This document shows, piece by piece, positions 1 to 8,858 of a stretch of 64,000 nt of DNA. The notes beneath the pieces were generated by a model. The model did no database searches. It was not told where the DNA came from and was given only the letters and a program-made list of their open reading frames with translations. A program made the translations under genes and the position numbers. The stretch spans positions 14,384 to 78,383 of the forward strand of contig CAJUHR010000024.1 of assembly GCA_910586255.1 (NCBI GenBank), written 5' to 3'. How positions within the stretch are numbered: position 1 is the stretch's first letter; the number at the start of each line of letters is the position of its first letter. This stretch comes from an uncultured Lachnospiraceae bacterium (GTDB taxonomy: Bacteria; Bacillota; Clostridia; Lachnospirales; Lachnospiraceae).

Positions 1-1071
1 CCCAGGCAGCTGATAATTTTTGATGTATATGAAAATAATGCCTACGACATTCAACAGGAGCTGCGGGCCAATTATCCCCAGTTAAACCTGGAGGTGTTGA
101 TTGGCTCTGTTCGTGACAGTCGGAGGATTAACAGTGTTTTTGCCACATACCATCCAGAGGTGGTCTACCATGCAGCAGCCCACAAACATGTGCCCCTGAT
201 GGAGGACAGCCCCCGGGAAGCTATAAAAAACAATGCAATTGGTACTTATAAGACAGCCTATGCGGCTATGATGAATGGCTGCGAGAGATTTGTACTTATC
301 AGCACGGATAAGGCGGTGAATCCCACCAATATTATGGGGGCCAGTAAGCGTCTGTGTGAGATGGTGATTCAGACCTTTGATGAGAAGATTAAGGCTGGGA
401 AGGCTGGAGAGCTGCCCATGCTTCATGCTCATGGGAATGATGAGGATGGGAGTATGAGGAGTATGGGAAATCTGAAAAGTGAGAAGGAGGCGGAACTGTC
501 CGGCGGATTCGGCATCGAAAAGGGGCAGGAGGCTCTAAAGACTGAATTTGTCGCAGTTCGGTTTGGAAATGTCCTTGGAAGCAATGGTTCGGTGATACCT
601 TTTTTTAAAAAACAGATTGCAGCGGGCGGTCCAGTAACCGTGACCCACCCAGATATTGTCCGGTATTTTATGACGATTCCCGAGGCGGTGAGTTTAGTTT
701 TGCAGGCAGGGACTTATGCCAAAGGAGGAGAGATCTTTGTATTGGATATGGGAGAGCCAGTGAAGATCGATATGCTGGCCAGAAATTTGATTAAGTTGTC
801 TGGGTATAAACCAGGAGTGGATATTAAGATTGAATATGTAGGGTTAAGGCCGGGGGAGAAGCTGTATGAGGAAAAGCTGATGGAGGAGGAGGGGATGAAA
901 ACCACTCCCAACCATTTGATTCATATCGGATGCCCGATTCCCTTTGACACAGACCGGTTTATGCTTCAACTGAAAGAGTTGATGGATGCCAGCTATGGGG
1001 AGGATAGAGATATCAGAAAGCTGGTGGCTGAAGTGGTGAAGACATATAGGCCATACCCTTTTAGTGATTAA
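1..1071 (+). CDS. UDP-GlcNAc 4,6-dehydratase (CapD/PglF-like), C-terminal part
   Basis: The frame is open from base 1, so the gene is cut by the window edge. It encodes the catalytic short-chain dehydrogenase half of a membrane-anchored nucleotide-sugar 4,6-dehydratase. Visible motifs are HKHVPLMEDSP, STDKAVNPTN followed by MGASK (the Met-x-x-x-Lys variant of the SDR Tyr-x-x-x-Lys pair), and VRFGNVLGS. It is closely similar in protein and DNA to the second half of the complete gene at 52692-54827, but the low-complexity insert between the MGASK and VRFGN motifs is shorter here. It should make the 4-keto-6-deoxy sugar used by the next gene, an aminotransferase. Family assignment is firm; the exact sugar is inferred. 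Confidence 0.9.
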   Translation, partial: PRQLIIFDVYENNAYDIQQELRANYPQLNLEVLIGSVRDSRRINSVFATYHPEVVYHAAAHKHVPLMEDSPREAIKNNAIGTYKTAYAAMMNGCERFVLISTDKAVNPTNIMGASKRLCEMVIQTFDEKIKAGKAGELPMLHAHGNDEDGSMRSMGNLKSEKEAELSGGFGIEKGQEALKTEFVAVRFGNVLGSNGSVIPFFKKQIAAGGPVTVTHPDIVRYFMTIPEAVSLVLQAGTYAKGGEIFVLDMGEPVKIDMLARNLIKLSGYKPGVDIKIEYVGLRPGEKLYEEKLMEEEGMKTTPNHLIHIGCPIPFDTDRFMLQLKELMDASYGEDRDIRKLVAEVVKTYRPYPFSD

Positions 1072-1109
1072 AAATGAGATGATGACTATATTTAGTGGAG
1101 AGGATTACA

Positions 1110-2387
1110 ATGGGGCTTAATAAGGATCATATTTTAAATAAGAAAAAGATGAATATACCTTTTTCACCCCCTGATATTTCTGAGAAGGAAATCAACGAAG
1201 TTATAGACACGCTTCGTTCGGGATGGATTACAACAGGACCTAAAGTAAAAAAGTTGGAGGCCTTGATAACAGATTATGTGGGAGCAGATAATTGTGTTTG
1301 CCTAAACAGTCAGACTGCGGCAGGGGAAATGAGCTTAAGACTATTGGGAATCGGAAAAGATTCCTGTGGTATAGATGGAAAGTATGGAAGCGAAAAGGAC
1401 GAAGTTATCACTTGTGCATATACTTATACGGCTTCTGCTTCAGTCATTTGCCATGTGGGTGCAAAGCCTGTGTTGGTGGATTGTCAGGAAGGGAAGCTTG
1501 AAATGGATTATAATGCTTTAGCACAAGCTGTCAATGAACATACTAAAGCGATTATACCTGTAGATCTTGGGGGAATTCCCTGTGACTATGACAAAATATT
1601 TGAGATTGTTAATGGAAAGAAGAATTTTTTTCATCCATCCAATCGGCTTCAGGAAATTATCGGACGAATAGCTGTTGTCGAGGATTCGGCGCATGCTTTG
1701 GGTGCTTCCTATAAAGGAAAAATGATTGGATCTGTTGCAGACTTTTCAAATTTTAGCTTTCACGCAGTGAAAAATTTTACCACAGGAGAAGGAGGGGCAC
1801 TGACCTGGAAAATAGAAAAAGCGGATAGGAAAGAAATCTACCATCAGTTACAGCTTTTTTCTCTTCATGGTCAGAGCAAGGATGCCCTGGCCAAGACAAC
1901 GTTAGGAGCCTGGGAGTATGATATTGTGGGACCCTGGTATAAATGTAATATGCCAGATATTATGGGAGCTATTGGATTGGCCCAGTTTGACAGATATCCG
2001 GAGCTGCTTAAAAGGCGAAGGGAGATTATTGAAAGATATGATTCTAAATTGAAACCCCTGGGAGTGAAGGTTTTACCTCATTTTACGAAAGAACATATTT
2101 CATCAGGACATCTTTATATAACCCGTATTCCAGGGGTTGATCAGAAGAAAAGGCAGGAAATTATAGAGAAATTAGCAGAGGAAGGAGTTTCTGCAAATGT
2201 GCATTATAAGCCCTTGCCTATGCATACAGCTTACAAAAGAATGGGATTTCAGATAGAGGATTACCCCAATAGTTATAAAATGTATGAAAATGAAGTGTCA
2301 TTGCCATTACATACAAAACTAACAGATGAGGAAGTGGAGTATATTTTAGAAAAATTTATTGGTATTGTGAAATATTATTTAAAATAA
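1110..2387 (+). CDS. DegT/DnrJ/EryC1/StrS aminotransferase (PglE-like)
   Basis: A PLP-dependent sugar aminotransferase of about 425 residues, the normal family length. The PLP lysine lies in SFHAVKNFTTGEGG, with the upstream acidic motif VVEDSAHALGA. The start at 1110 is chosen because GGAGAGG lies about six bases upstream; a GTG at 1095 is in frame but lacks a good site. It follows the 4,6-dehydratase fragment and precedes an initiating sugar transferase. That order is known from bacillosamine-type pathways, where the 4-keto group is aminated before phosphosugar transfer to undecaprenyl phosphate. The substrate is inferred from this order. Confidence 0.88.
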   Translation: MGLNKDHILNKKKMNIPFSPPDISEKEINEVIDTLRSGWITTGPKVKKLEALITDYVGADNCVCLNSQTAAGEMSLRLLGIGKDSCGIDGKYGSEKDEVITCAYTYTASASVICHVGAKPVLVDCQEGKLEMDYNALAQAVNEHTKAIIPVDLGGIPCDYDKIFEIVNGKKNFFHPSNRLQEIIGRIAVVEDSAHALGASYKGKMIGSVADFSNFSFHAVKNFTTGEGGALTWKIEKADRKEIYHQLQLFSLHGQSKDALAKTTLGAWEYDIVGPWYKCNMPDIMGAIGLAQFDRYPELLKRRREIIERYDSKLKPLGVKVLPHFTKEHISSGHLYITRIPGVDQKKRQEIIEKLAEEGVSANVHYKPLPMHTAYKRMGFQIEDYPNSYKMYENEVSLPLHTKLTDEEVEYILEKFIGIVKYYLK

Positions 2388-2401
2388 AAGATAAAGGAGG
2401 C

Positions 2402-3139
2402 ATGGAAGGCATAGATAAAAGGGGAATTTTAAGGAAATGGGTGGATTTACCTGAAAATATGCAGAAGGATGAGATCAGAAAATATTACGAGATATTGCAA
2501 AGAAAGCGAAAAAGTCTTTTTATAAAAAGGCTATTTGATGTTGTTATGGCGTGCCTTCTGCTTGTGGTGCTTTCGCCTGCATTTTTAATACTGGCAATTG
2601 CTATAAGAATAGATTCCAAAGGATCTGTATTTTATCGACAAGTGCGGGTGACCCAGTATGGAAGAAAATTCAGAATTCACAAGTTTCGTTCCATGGTAAA
2701 CAGAGCAGACGAGAAAGGAAGCTTGGTGACGGTGAAAGGAGATGGTCGGATTACAAGGGTGGGACGGCTTATAAGAGACAAAAGATTAGATGAAATCCCA
2801 CAGCTTATAGATGTACTTCAAGGTAATATGTCTTTTGTAGGTGTCCGACCGGAAGTGCCAAAGTATGTGATGGAGTACACACCGGAAATGATGGCAACAC
2901 TGCTTTTACCAGCGGGGATTACCAATCTTACTTCTATTTATTATAAAGACGAGTCGGAATTACTGGAAGGAGTGGATGATTCAGAACAGGTGTATATAAA
3001 ACAAATTTTGCCGGAGAAGATGAAATGGAATTTAAAAGGAATAGAGGAATTTGGATTATGCCAAGAAATGAGAATTATGATTTTGACGGTTTTTTCTATG
3101 TTTAAGAGAAACTCAAATGATACGACACAAGAAAAATAG
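2402..3139 (+). CDS. initiating sugar-phosphate transferase (PglC/WcaJ family)
   Basis: A bacterial sugar transferase that places the first phosphosugar on undecaprenyl phosphate at the inner membrane. Residues about 40-70 contain the re-entrant hydrophobic helix after KRLFDVVMA. The catalytic region follows: RQVRVTQYGRKFRIHKFRSM, then RLDEIPQL and GVRPEVPKY. At 245 residues it is a little longer than monotopic PglC. The GGAGG before the ATG is only one base away, which is too close, so a downstream start (GTG 2441 or ATG 2459) is possible. The C-terminal segment after VRPEVPKY resembles the PglC/WbaP fold but no accessory domain is present. Confidence 0.9.
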   Translation: MEGIDKRGILRKWVDLPENMQKDEIRKYYEILQRKRKSLFIKRLFDVVMACLLLVVLSPAFLILAIAIRIDSKGSVFYRQVRVTQYGRKFRIHKFRSMVNRADEKGSLVTVKGDGRITRVGRLIRDKRLDEIPQLIDVLQGNMSFVGVRPEVPKYVMEYTPEMMATLLLPAGITNLTSIYYKDESELLEGVDDSEQVYIKQILPEKMKWNLKGIEEFGLCQEMRIMILTVFSMFKRNSNDTTQEK

Positions 3140-3162
3140 TCGGTATTTACAAAGAGGTAAAT

Positions 3163-3658
3163 ATGAAAAAATTTATCAGATTATTAATTTCAAGATTTTT
3201 TACATTTTATTCATTGAGAGGAATACTTCATGGAAAAGGATGTAAATCTAATTTTTATAGTAAATTCACATCGAGTACTAAAATTGGTGATAATTGTCAT
3301 TTTAATGGGATGAGGATTTCAGGACAGGGAAATGTTATAATCGGAAATAATTTTCATTCGGGAAAAAATATTAGAATAATAACAACTTTTCATAATTTTG
3401 ATTGGGGGGGGGGCATTACCCTATGATCATACCTCTTATTCTAAAGATGTGTTCATTGGAGAGAATGTCTGGATTGGCGAGGCGGTAATTATTTTAGGAG
3501 GAGTATCAATTGGAGAGGGAGCTGTGATACAAGCAGGGAGTGTAGTATGCAAAGATGTTCCTGCATTGGCGATTGCGGGAGGACATCCGGCTATTCCTTT
3601 TAAGTATCGCAATAAAGAACATTATGAGCGATTAAAAGAGGCGGGATGCTTTTTTTAG
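3163..3658 (+). pseudogene. hexapeptide-repeat O-acyltransferase, out of frame at a G10 tract (probable phase-OFF gene)
   Basis: A left-handed beta-helix acyltransferase of the maltose/serine acetyltransferase type. The first part (3163-3426) has hexapeptide repeats such as IGDNCHF and VIIGNNF. The second part (about 3400-3658), in another frame, carries IGENVWIGEAVIILGGVSIG and the typical tail AGHPAIPF-like sequence. The two halves meet at a run of ten G at 3404-3413. Removing one G joins them into one frame of about 164 residues with no other defect. As assembled, the product stops at a TGA at 3424-3426. A good AAAGAGG site precedes the ATG. Because the break is exactly in a long G run and nothing else is damaged, a phase-variable gene is more likely than decay. 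Confidence 0.85.
3404..3413 (+). repeat. poly-G tract, G10 (contingency tract, OFF length)
   Basis: Ten consecutive G in an AT-rich gene, in the Trp-Gly-Gly stretch of the acyltransferase. G9 would be in frame; G10 is not. Slippage by one base during replication would switch the gene. Confidence 0.85.
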
Positions 3659-3677
3659 ATTGTTATGCGAGAAGGTG

Positions 3678-4985
3678 ATGATTATTTTAAATAATATAGA
3701 TGCAATAAGAATCTTTAATAAGACAGCAGTATATGATAGAAAAGGAAAAATAGATTTTGAGAAGTTATCCTGTTATGTGATTTTAGTATTTTCATTTATG
3801 AATGCAACATTAAGATTAACTGAAAGTGGGATATCGACAATCTATAGACTTATTTCGCCTTTTCTATTTATGTATATTTGTATAAAAAATATAAAGCAAA
3901 TGGAAAAGGCAATTATTTTTTATATTGTATTTGTATGCTATGGATTATTGGCATCTATATTTTATTGCCACATTGATTTTTCTGGTTACATGTTTGCACT
4001 CTATTTATTGGTTGAGTTTATTATTATAAAATATTTGAGCATAAAAGAAAAAGATTTTTCCAGGAGCTTTTATTCTTTTCTGGATATAAATACCATGATA
4101 ATTATTGTATTTGGTCTAATACAATATGTTTTTCCGTTTACAATGCCTCATTTACAAGACCGTGGACATACAATTACGCTTTACTTTTGGAATGAAAATG
4201 AACTTTCCCAGGCAATCGCATGTATGGCTGTTTTATATCTATACAGATATTTTATAGAAAGAGATAAGAAGTCAGGACTAAAAGCAATCCTTGTATTTAT
4301 GATTATTTATATAAATGATGCAAAACTGAGTTTAATGGGATTGATATTGGCTTTTTTAATTCTCTTATTTTATAAAATATTTTCCAATCCCTGGAACGGG
4401 GTCAGATTATCAGGGTGGACAATTATTGCAGCAGGATTGTTTTTTATCGTTGGAGGAATGGTAGCAATATTAGTGCTAAAAATAGAATTTCATTTTAGGG
4501 ACTATTCTATTTCTTTGAATGAATTAATTGGAAATGGAGTTAAGGCAATTATTACACTGAAGCCATTAGAGGGATTCGGATCCGAAATAGTCAGAGCTAA
4601 CGCAATAATTTTTGGGCTGCAAGAGTTATATCACTCTTTCTTTATAGGTATTGGATGGGAAAATTCAATATATATGTTAGAAAAACCACAGTATTTTCTA
4701 GGAACCGCTAAATCTATGCATAATATTGTAGTGCAATTTTTGTGTGAAATGGGATATTTCGCAATGGTTTGCTATGCAAAGTTAATTGGATTTGGCTTAA
4801 AATCAGTAAAACGTATTAGATATAATCATATTATATTATTAAAGATAACGTTTGGGGGTTGCTTTATATTGATTTCTTCACAATCATCAGATGCGATTTT
4901 ATCTAATTATTTGACATGGGCGATTGTGGCATATGTGGCTCTCTTAAAGGCACAAATACCTTATAGATGTAAGAAAAATGAATAA
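3678..4985 (+). CDS. O-antigen/capsule polymerase-like membrane protein (Wzy-like)
   Basis: A polytopic membrane protein of about 435 residues with roughly ten hydrophobic segments and a large loop between residues about 265 and 340. This layout, and its place beside a flippase, fits a Wzy repeat-unit polymerase or O-antigen ligase family protein. These proteins share little sequence, so the call rests on topology and context. The start is uncertain: TTG 3660, GTG 3675 and ATG 3678 are all in frame, and AAGG lies very close to the ATG. The 3' end overlaps the next gene by 8 bases, so the two are probably translated together. Confidence 0.7.
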   Translation: MIILNNIDAIRIFNKTAVYDRKGKIDFEKLSCYVILVFSFMNATLRLTESGISTIYRLISPFLFMYICIKNIKQMEKAIIFYIVFVCYGLLASIFYCHIDFSGYMFALYLLVEFIIIKYLSIKEKDFSRSFYSFLDINTMIIIVFGLIQYVFPFTMPHLQDRGHTITLYFWNENELSQAIACMAVLYLYRYFIERDKKSGLKAILVFMIIYINDAKLSLMGLILAFLILLFYKIFSNPWNGVRLSGWTIIAAGLFFIVGGMVAILVLKIEFHFRDYSISLNELIGNGVKAIITLKPLEGFGSEIVRANAIIFGLQELYHSFFIGIGWENSIYMLEKPQYFLGTAKSMHNIVVQFLCEMGYFAMVCYAKLIGFGLKSVKRIRYNHIILLKITFGGCFILISSQSSDAILSNYLTWAIVAYVALLKAQIPYRCKKNE

Positions 4986-6390
4986 ATTAAATCGAAAAAC
5001 GATAAATTCTGCAGTTTGGTATACATTAAGCAGTGTGCTGGCAAAAGGTATTACCATATTATTAACTCCAATTTATACGAGAGTATTGACAAAAGATGAA
5101 TTTGGACAGTATACCAATTTCTTTTCGTGGCAAAATATATTGGTATTATTTTTTTCCTTATGCTTAGATTCCACAGTATTGAGGGCAAGGGCAGATTATA
5201 GAACAGATAAAGAATTTAATACATATGTTTATAGTGTTGCAATAATTAGCTTATTGTTTCCATTAATAACAGCGGGAATCTGGATGCTTTTTTTTAATAA
5301 GCACACATCTGTCGGGTTACATATTAATGAAAGGCATCTGTGGGCGCTATATATTGTTTTGATTTTATATTCATTGATCCCGATTTATCAGGCAAAAGAG
5401 AGATCGGAATTTAAATATAAGGTTTCCTCAATATTAACGTTGGGCTATGCTGCGGCAAATGCATTGATTCCAATTATATTTATTTATATTTTTTTTGATA
5501 CGAATAAGCTCGATTTAATTATATATGCAAATGTTATTAATAGTATAATTTGGGGAATTGCGATTATTATACTGATATTTAGGAAACAACATGGAAGAGT
5601 CAAAAAAGAATATGTTGAATATGCATTAAAAATAGGATTTCCTGTAGTTCCACATGCCTTGGCCAGTATGATTTTGGGAAACAGTGACAAGATAATGATA
5701 AATACAATGTGTGGATCTGAATACGCAGCTGTTTATGGAGTAGTATATACCTGCGCACTGTCTCTTTCTTTGTTGAGAAATTCTTTAAATAATGCATGGG
5801 TGCCTTGGTTTTATCGAAAATTATCAGAATATAGGTTTGACGAGGTAAGAAATGTGTCCAGAACATTTATAGATTTATTTTCTATATGTTTTGTATTTCT
5901 TTGCTTATTAGGGCCAGAGATTATTTTTATTCTGGGCGGAGATAATTATCGGAGTTCACAGATTTTGATACCAGTTATAATGCTTGGATGTTACTATAAT
6001 TTTCTTAATTTGTTTTTTGTTAATATAGAATTTTATGAAAAAAGAACATTTATCATTTCTGTTATTACGTTAATAGTAACTGTGCTGAATATTTTAATGA
6101 ATTATATAGGAATATTATTATGGGGATATGGTGCAGCTGCTTATACAACGGCCATCTGTAATGCATTTATTGTTATATTCCATTATTTTAGTACAAAGAA
6201 ATATGAAAACTATAAAATAATAGATAACAGGCATCTTTTCAGCAGAATGCTAGAAGGAGTTGCGATTACATTGGGATGTGTTTTTATTTATAACCATGTG
6301 GTAATTAGATATATATCGATAGGCGTTTTGGGGGTGTATTTTATGACTAAATGTTTTAAAGAATATAGAAGGATAAAAAATGATGAATGA
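4978..6390 (+). CDS. polysaccharide flippase (Wzx, MATE/MOP superfamily)
   Basis: A 470-residue protein with about twelve to fourteen membrane helices. It starts with the typical N-terminus of Wzx-like exporters (VWYTLSSVLAKGITILLTPIYTRVLTKDEFGQY). It should flip undecaprenyl-linked repeat units across the cytoplasmic membrane. It overlaps the polymerase upstream by 8 bases and the glycosyltransferase downstream by 11 bases. A central WVPWFYRKL segment is common in this group. The family call is firm; the glycan it carries is inferred from the locus. Confidence 0.88.
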   Translation: MNKLNRKTINSAVWYTLSSVLAKGITILLTPIYTRVLTKDEFGQYTNFFSWQNILVLFFSLCLDSTVLRARADYRTDKEFNTYVYSVAIISLLFPLITAGIWMLFFNKHTSVGLHINERHLWALYIVLILYSLIPIYQAKERSEFKYKVSSILTLGYAAANALIPIIFIYIFFDTNKLDLIIYANVINSIIWGIAIIILIFRKQHGRVKKEYVEYALKIGFPVVPHALASMILGNSDKIMINTMCGSEYAAVYGVVYTCALSLSLLRNSLNNAWVPWFYRKLSEYRFDEVRNVSRTFIDLFSICFVFLCLLGPEIIFILGGDNYRSSQILIPVIMLGCYYNFLNLFFVNIEFYEKRTFIISVITLIVTVLNILMNYIGILLWGYGAAAYTTAICNAFIVIFHYFSTKKYENYKIIDNRHLFSRMLEGVAITLGCVFIYNHVVIRYISIGVLGVYFMTKCFKEYRRIKNDE

Positions 6391-7783
6391 TTCTGATTTA
6401 ATGCTATGCTTTGAAGAAGAACATAGCATGTTTGACAAATCAATTGCAGGAATTCATTATTGGCAGTTGATCAGGATGGCATTATTTACAGAAGTATTAA
6501 ATTTTAGAGTGGAGATAAAGAACCGGCACCCGGATTTTACAGACAGCTATTCGGGAATAAATATGGTAAAAGGGGGATGTGCCCTTCTTTATCATTCTTT
6601 TTTTAAGGGTTCTTATAAGCAGGCAGAGGGAAAAATAGTGATTTGTACTGCACGTAGAGAAAAATCTCAAGCAGAACAATTGGTAAGGACACTTAAAGAT
6701 GCCTGCTTTATGCTTGACAGACCCAATAAGTTTATGCATCTTTCTTTTTTGGGAGAATGTGGAATAGCATATTCGGACATATTGGATTTTCATAGAAGCG
6801 TTTTGATTAAATTTTTACAATTAGTACCAACAAATTTTGGCAAGAGGATCAAAGATGAATTGAATACCTGGTATAAAGAGTTTAATGAATTTATGGGGGT
6901 GAAGGTACCTTATTCATTTATACAAAATAGAATGATTCATGCTGTTATTTCCGAGAAGATTATAACAGCCTATTATAAAAGAAAATTTAAAAAATATCGT
7001 CCATGTAAGGTGGTTTTGTATCCATGTTATGAAGTATTTAACGCGGCCATGGTAAAGGTATGCCATTGCTTAAATATACCTGTGATAGAACTTCAGCATG
7101 GGTATACGAATACAAACGACATTATATATAGCTACGCAAAAGAACATACAGAGTATTTTCCGGATAAAGTATTAATGTTTGGAGATTACTGGAGAGATTG
7201 TGTTAATTATCCTAATAAAGAGAGATTTATTTCATGTGGAAGTATAGTATTAGAAGCCAGTATCAACCAATATAAGAATAAAGAAAAAGAAAATTTGATT
7301 GTCTTTATCTCACAAGGACCTTATGCAGATATTATTTATCCGATAGCGGTTCATCTATGTAATATTTTGGAAAAGAAGAAGCAGCTTGATCAATATGATA
7401 TTGTGTATAAGTTACACCCAAATGAGGTGCTGAGTTGGGACAAGCTGCACCCGGACTATCATGATTCAAGAATGTTAATAACAGGAGATCAGTGGGATAT
7501 ATATGAATTATTGAGTAGAGCTAAGATGCAGATTGGTATTGATTCTACTGCACTTTTTGAAGGAATTGCTTTTGGAGCAAAGACAGTTATTATTGATTGT
7601 GATCAATTGGGCGAAGATATGCGAAAATTTTCCAATAAGTATCATACATTATTGACTGATAATGTAGAGGAAATTTACAGATATATTACTGATATGGATA
7701 ACATTTCTATTGATACGGAATCGGAATATATATGGAAAAATAATGCATTGCAAAATGTTATAAAAGAAATTTGGAATTTTTAA
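6380..7783 (+). CDS. GT-B type capsule glycosyltransferase (possible nonulosonate transferase)
   Basis: A cytoplasmic protein of 467 residues with the GT-B C-terminal features of capsule and CDP-glycerol-type transferases: IELQHGYTN near residue 235, YKLHPNE near residue 350 and DSTALFEGIAFGAKT near residue 390. It has no membrane segments. Its position directly before the pseB-pseG genes suggests it could transfer the CMP-activated nonulosonic acid, but this is only inference. The start is the first of two adjacent ATG codons after AAGGATAAAAA, inside the end of the flippase gene. Confidence 0.68.
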   Translation: MMNDSDLMLCFEEEHSMFDKSIAGIHYWQLIRMALFTEVLNFRVEIKNRHPDFTDSYSGINMVKGGCALLYHSFFKGSYKQAEGKIVICTARREKSQAEQLVRTLKDACFMLDRPNKFMHLSFLGECGIAYSDILDFHRSVLIKFLQLVPTNFGKRIKDELNTWYKEFNEFMGVKVPYSFIQNRMIHAVISEKIITAYYKRKFKKYRPCKVVLYPCYEVFNAAMVKVCHCLNIPVIELQHGYTNTNDIIYSYAKEHTEYFPDKVLMFGDYWRDCVNYPNKERFISCGSIVLEASINQYKNKEKENLIVFISQGPYADIIYPIAVHLCNILEKKKQLDQYDIVYKLHPNEVLSWDKLHPDYHDSRMLITGDQWDIYELLSRAKMQIGIDSTALFEGIAFGAKTVIIDCDQLGEDMRKFSNKYHTLLTDNVEEIYRYITDMDNISIDTESEYIWKNNALQNVIKEIWNF

Positions 7784-7823
7784 AATATAAAATTGTAAGA
7801 ACAAAAAACAGGAGAACAAACTT

Positions 7824-8819
7824 ATGCTTAACAACAAAACAATATTAGTAACAGGCGGGACGGGTTCATTTGGCCATCATTTTGTGGATTATGTTTTAAA
7901 GAGATATAATCCACAAAAAATCATTATTTATTCCAGAGATGAATACAAGCAGTTTATTATGGATAATGAATATAAAGACAATCGCAGTCAATTACGTTTT
8001 TTTATTGGAGATGTCCGTGATGGGGAAAGACTTAAAACGGCGATGAATGGTGTGGACTATGTGATTCATGCGGCTGCATTGAAACAAGTTCCAGCCTGTG
8101 AGTATAATCCTAATGAAGCGATAAAGACAAATGTAAATGGGGCAATGAATGTTATTAATGCTTCTCTTATGGCAGGAGTAAAAAAAGTAGTGGCATTGAG
8201 TACTGACAAGGCTGTGAATCCGGTAAACTTGTATGGAGGAACAAAGCTTGTTTCCGATAAATTGTTTTGCGCGGCCAATTCCTATGGAGGATCTAATGGA
8301 ACAAGGTTTTCAGTTGTCCGATATGGAAATGTTGCGGGAAGTCGGGGATCAGTTATTCCTTTTTTTCAAAATATTATTGATAATGGTGGGGATGAACTGC
8401 CCATTACAGATTACAGGATGACACGTTTTTGGATCAGCCTTGAACAGGGGGTGGAATTGGTTATAAAGGCTCTTAAAGAGTCAAAGGGAGGAGAGACATT
8501 TATTTCTAAAATTCCTTCCTTTAAAATTACAGATTTGGCACAGGCCATGCTTCCGGGATGTAAAATGCCTGAAGTTGGAATACGGGAGGGAGAGAAGCTT
8601 CACGAAATTATGGTAACATCGGCGGATTCTCCTTTTACCTATGAATATGAAAAAAATTACATAATATATCCTCATTATAATTGGTGGGGAGAAAAGGATA
8701 TAATCCCTGGTGGAAAATTAGTTGAGCCGGGATTTGAATATAGTTCAGCAACAAATAAAGAATGGCTAAGCATTGAAGAATTGAGAGAAAAGATGAAAAC
8801 AGACCTAGATAGACATTAG
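7824..8819 (+). CDS. pseB: UDP-GlcNAc 4,6-dehydratase (5-inverting), PseB
   Basis: A soluble 331-residue SDR dehydratase, the first step of pseudaminic acid synthesis. TGGTGSFG at residues 10-17 binds NADP. STDKAVNPVN is followed by LYGGTK, which keeps the catalytic Tyr-x-x-x-Lys, unlike the membrane CapD type in this window. VRYGNVAGSRGS and GEKLHE are typical of PseB. It is directly followed by pseC. A probable intrinsic terminator overlaps its last codons. Confidence 0.93.
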   Translation: MLNNKTILVTGGTGSFGHHFVDYVLKRYNPQKIIIYSRDEYKQFIMDNEYKDNRSQLRFFIGDVRDGERLKTAMNGVDYVIHAAALKQVPACEYNPNEAIKTNVNGAMNVINASLMAGVKKVVALSTDKAVNPVNLYGGTKLVSDKLFCAANSYGGSNGTRFSVVRYGNVAGSRGSVIPFFQNIIDNGGDELPITDYRMTRFWISLEQGVELVIKALKESKGGETFISKIPSFKITDLAQAMLPGCKMPEVGIREGEKLHEIMVTSADSPFTYEYEKNYIIYPHYNWWGEKDIIPGGKLVEPGFEYSSATNKEWLSIEELREKMKTDLDRH

Positions 8820-8830
8820 AGGTCTTTTTT
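8801..8830 (+). terminator. intrinsic terminator inside the operon, overlapping the end of pseB
   Basis: AGACCT at 8801-8806 pairs with AGGTCT at 8820-8825 around a 13-base loop, followed by a run of T to 8830. It lies between two genes of one pathway, so it would have to be read through or act as a partial attenuator. Confidence 0.6.
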
Positions 8831-8858
8831 ATTACAAAAATATTATTGGGGTAGAAAA

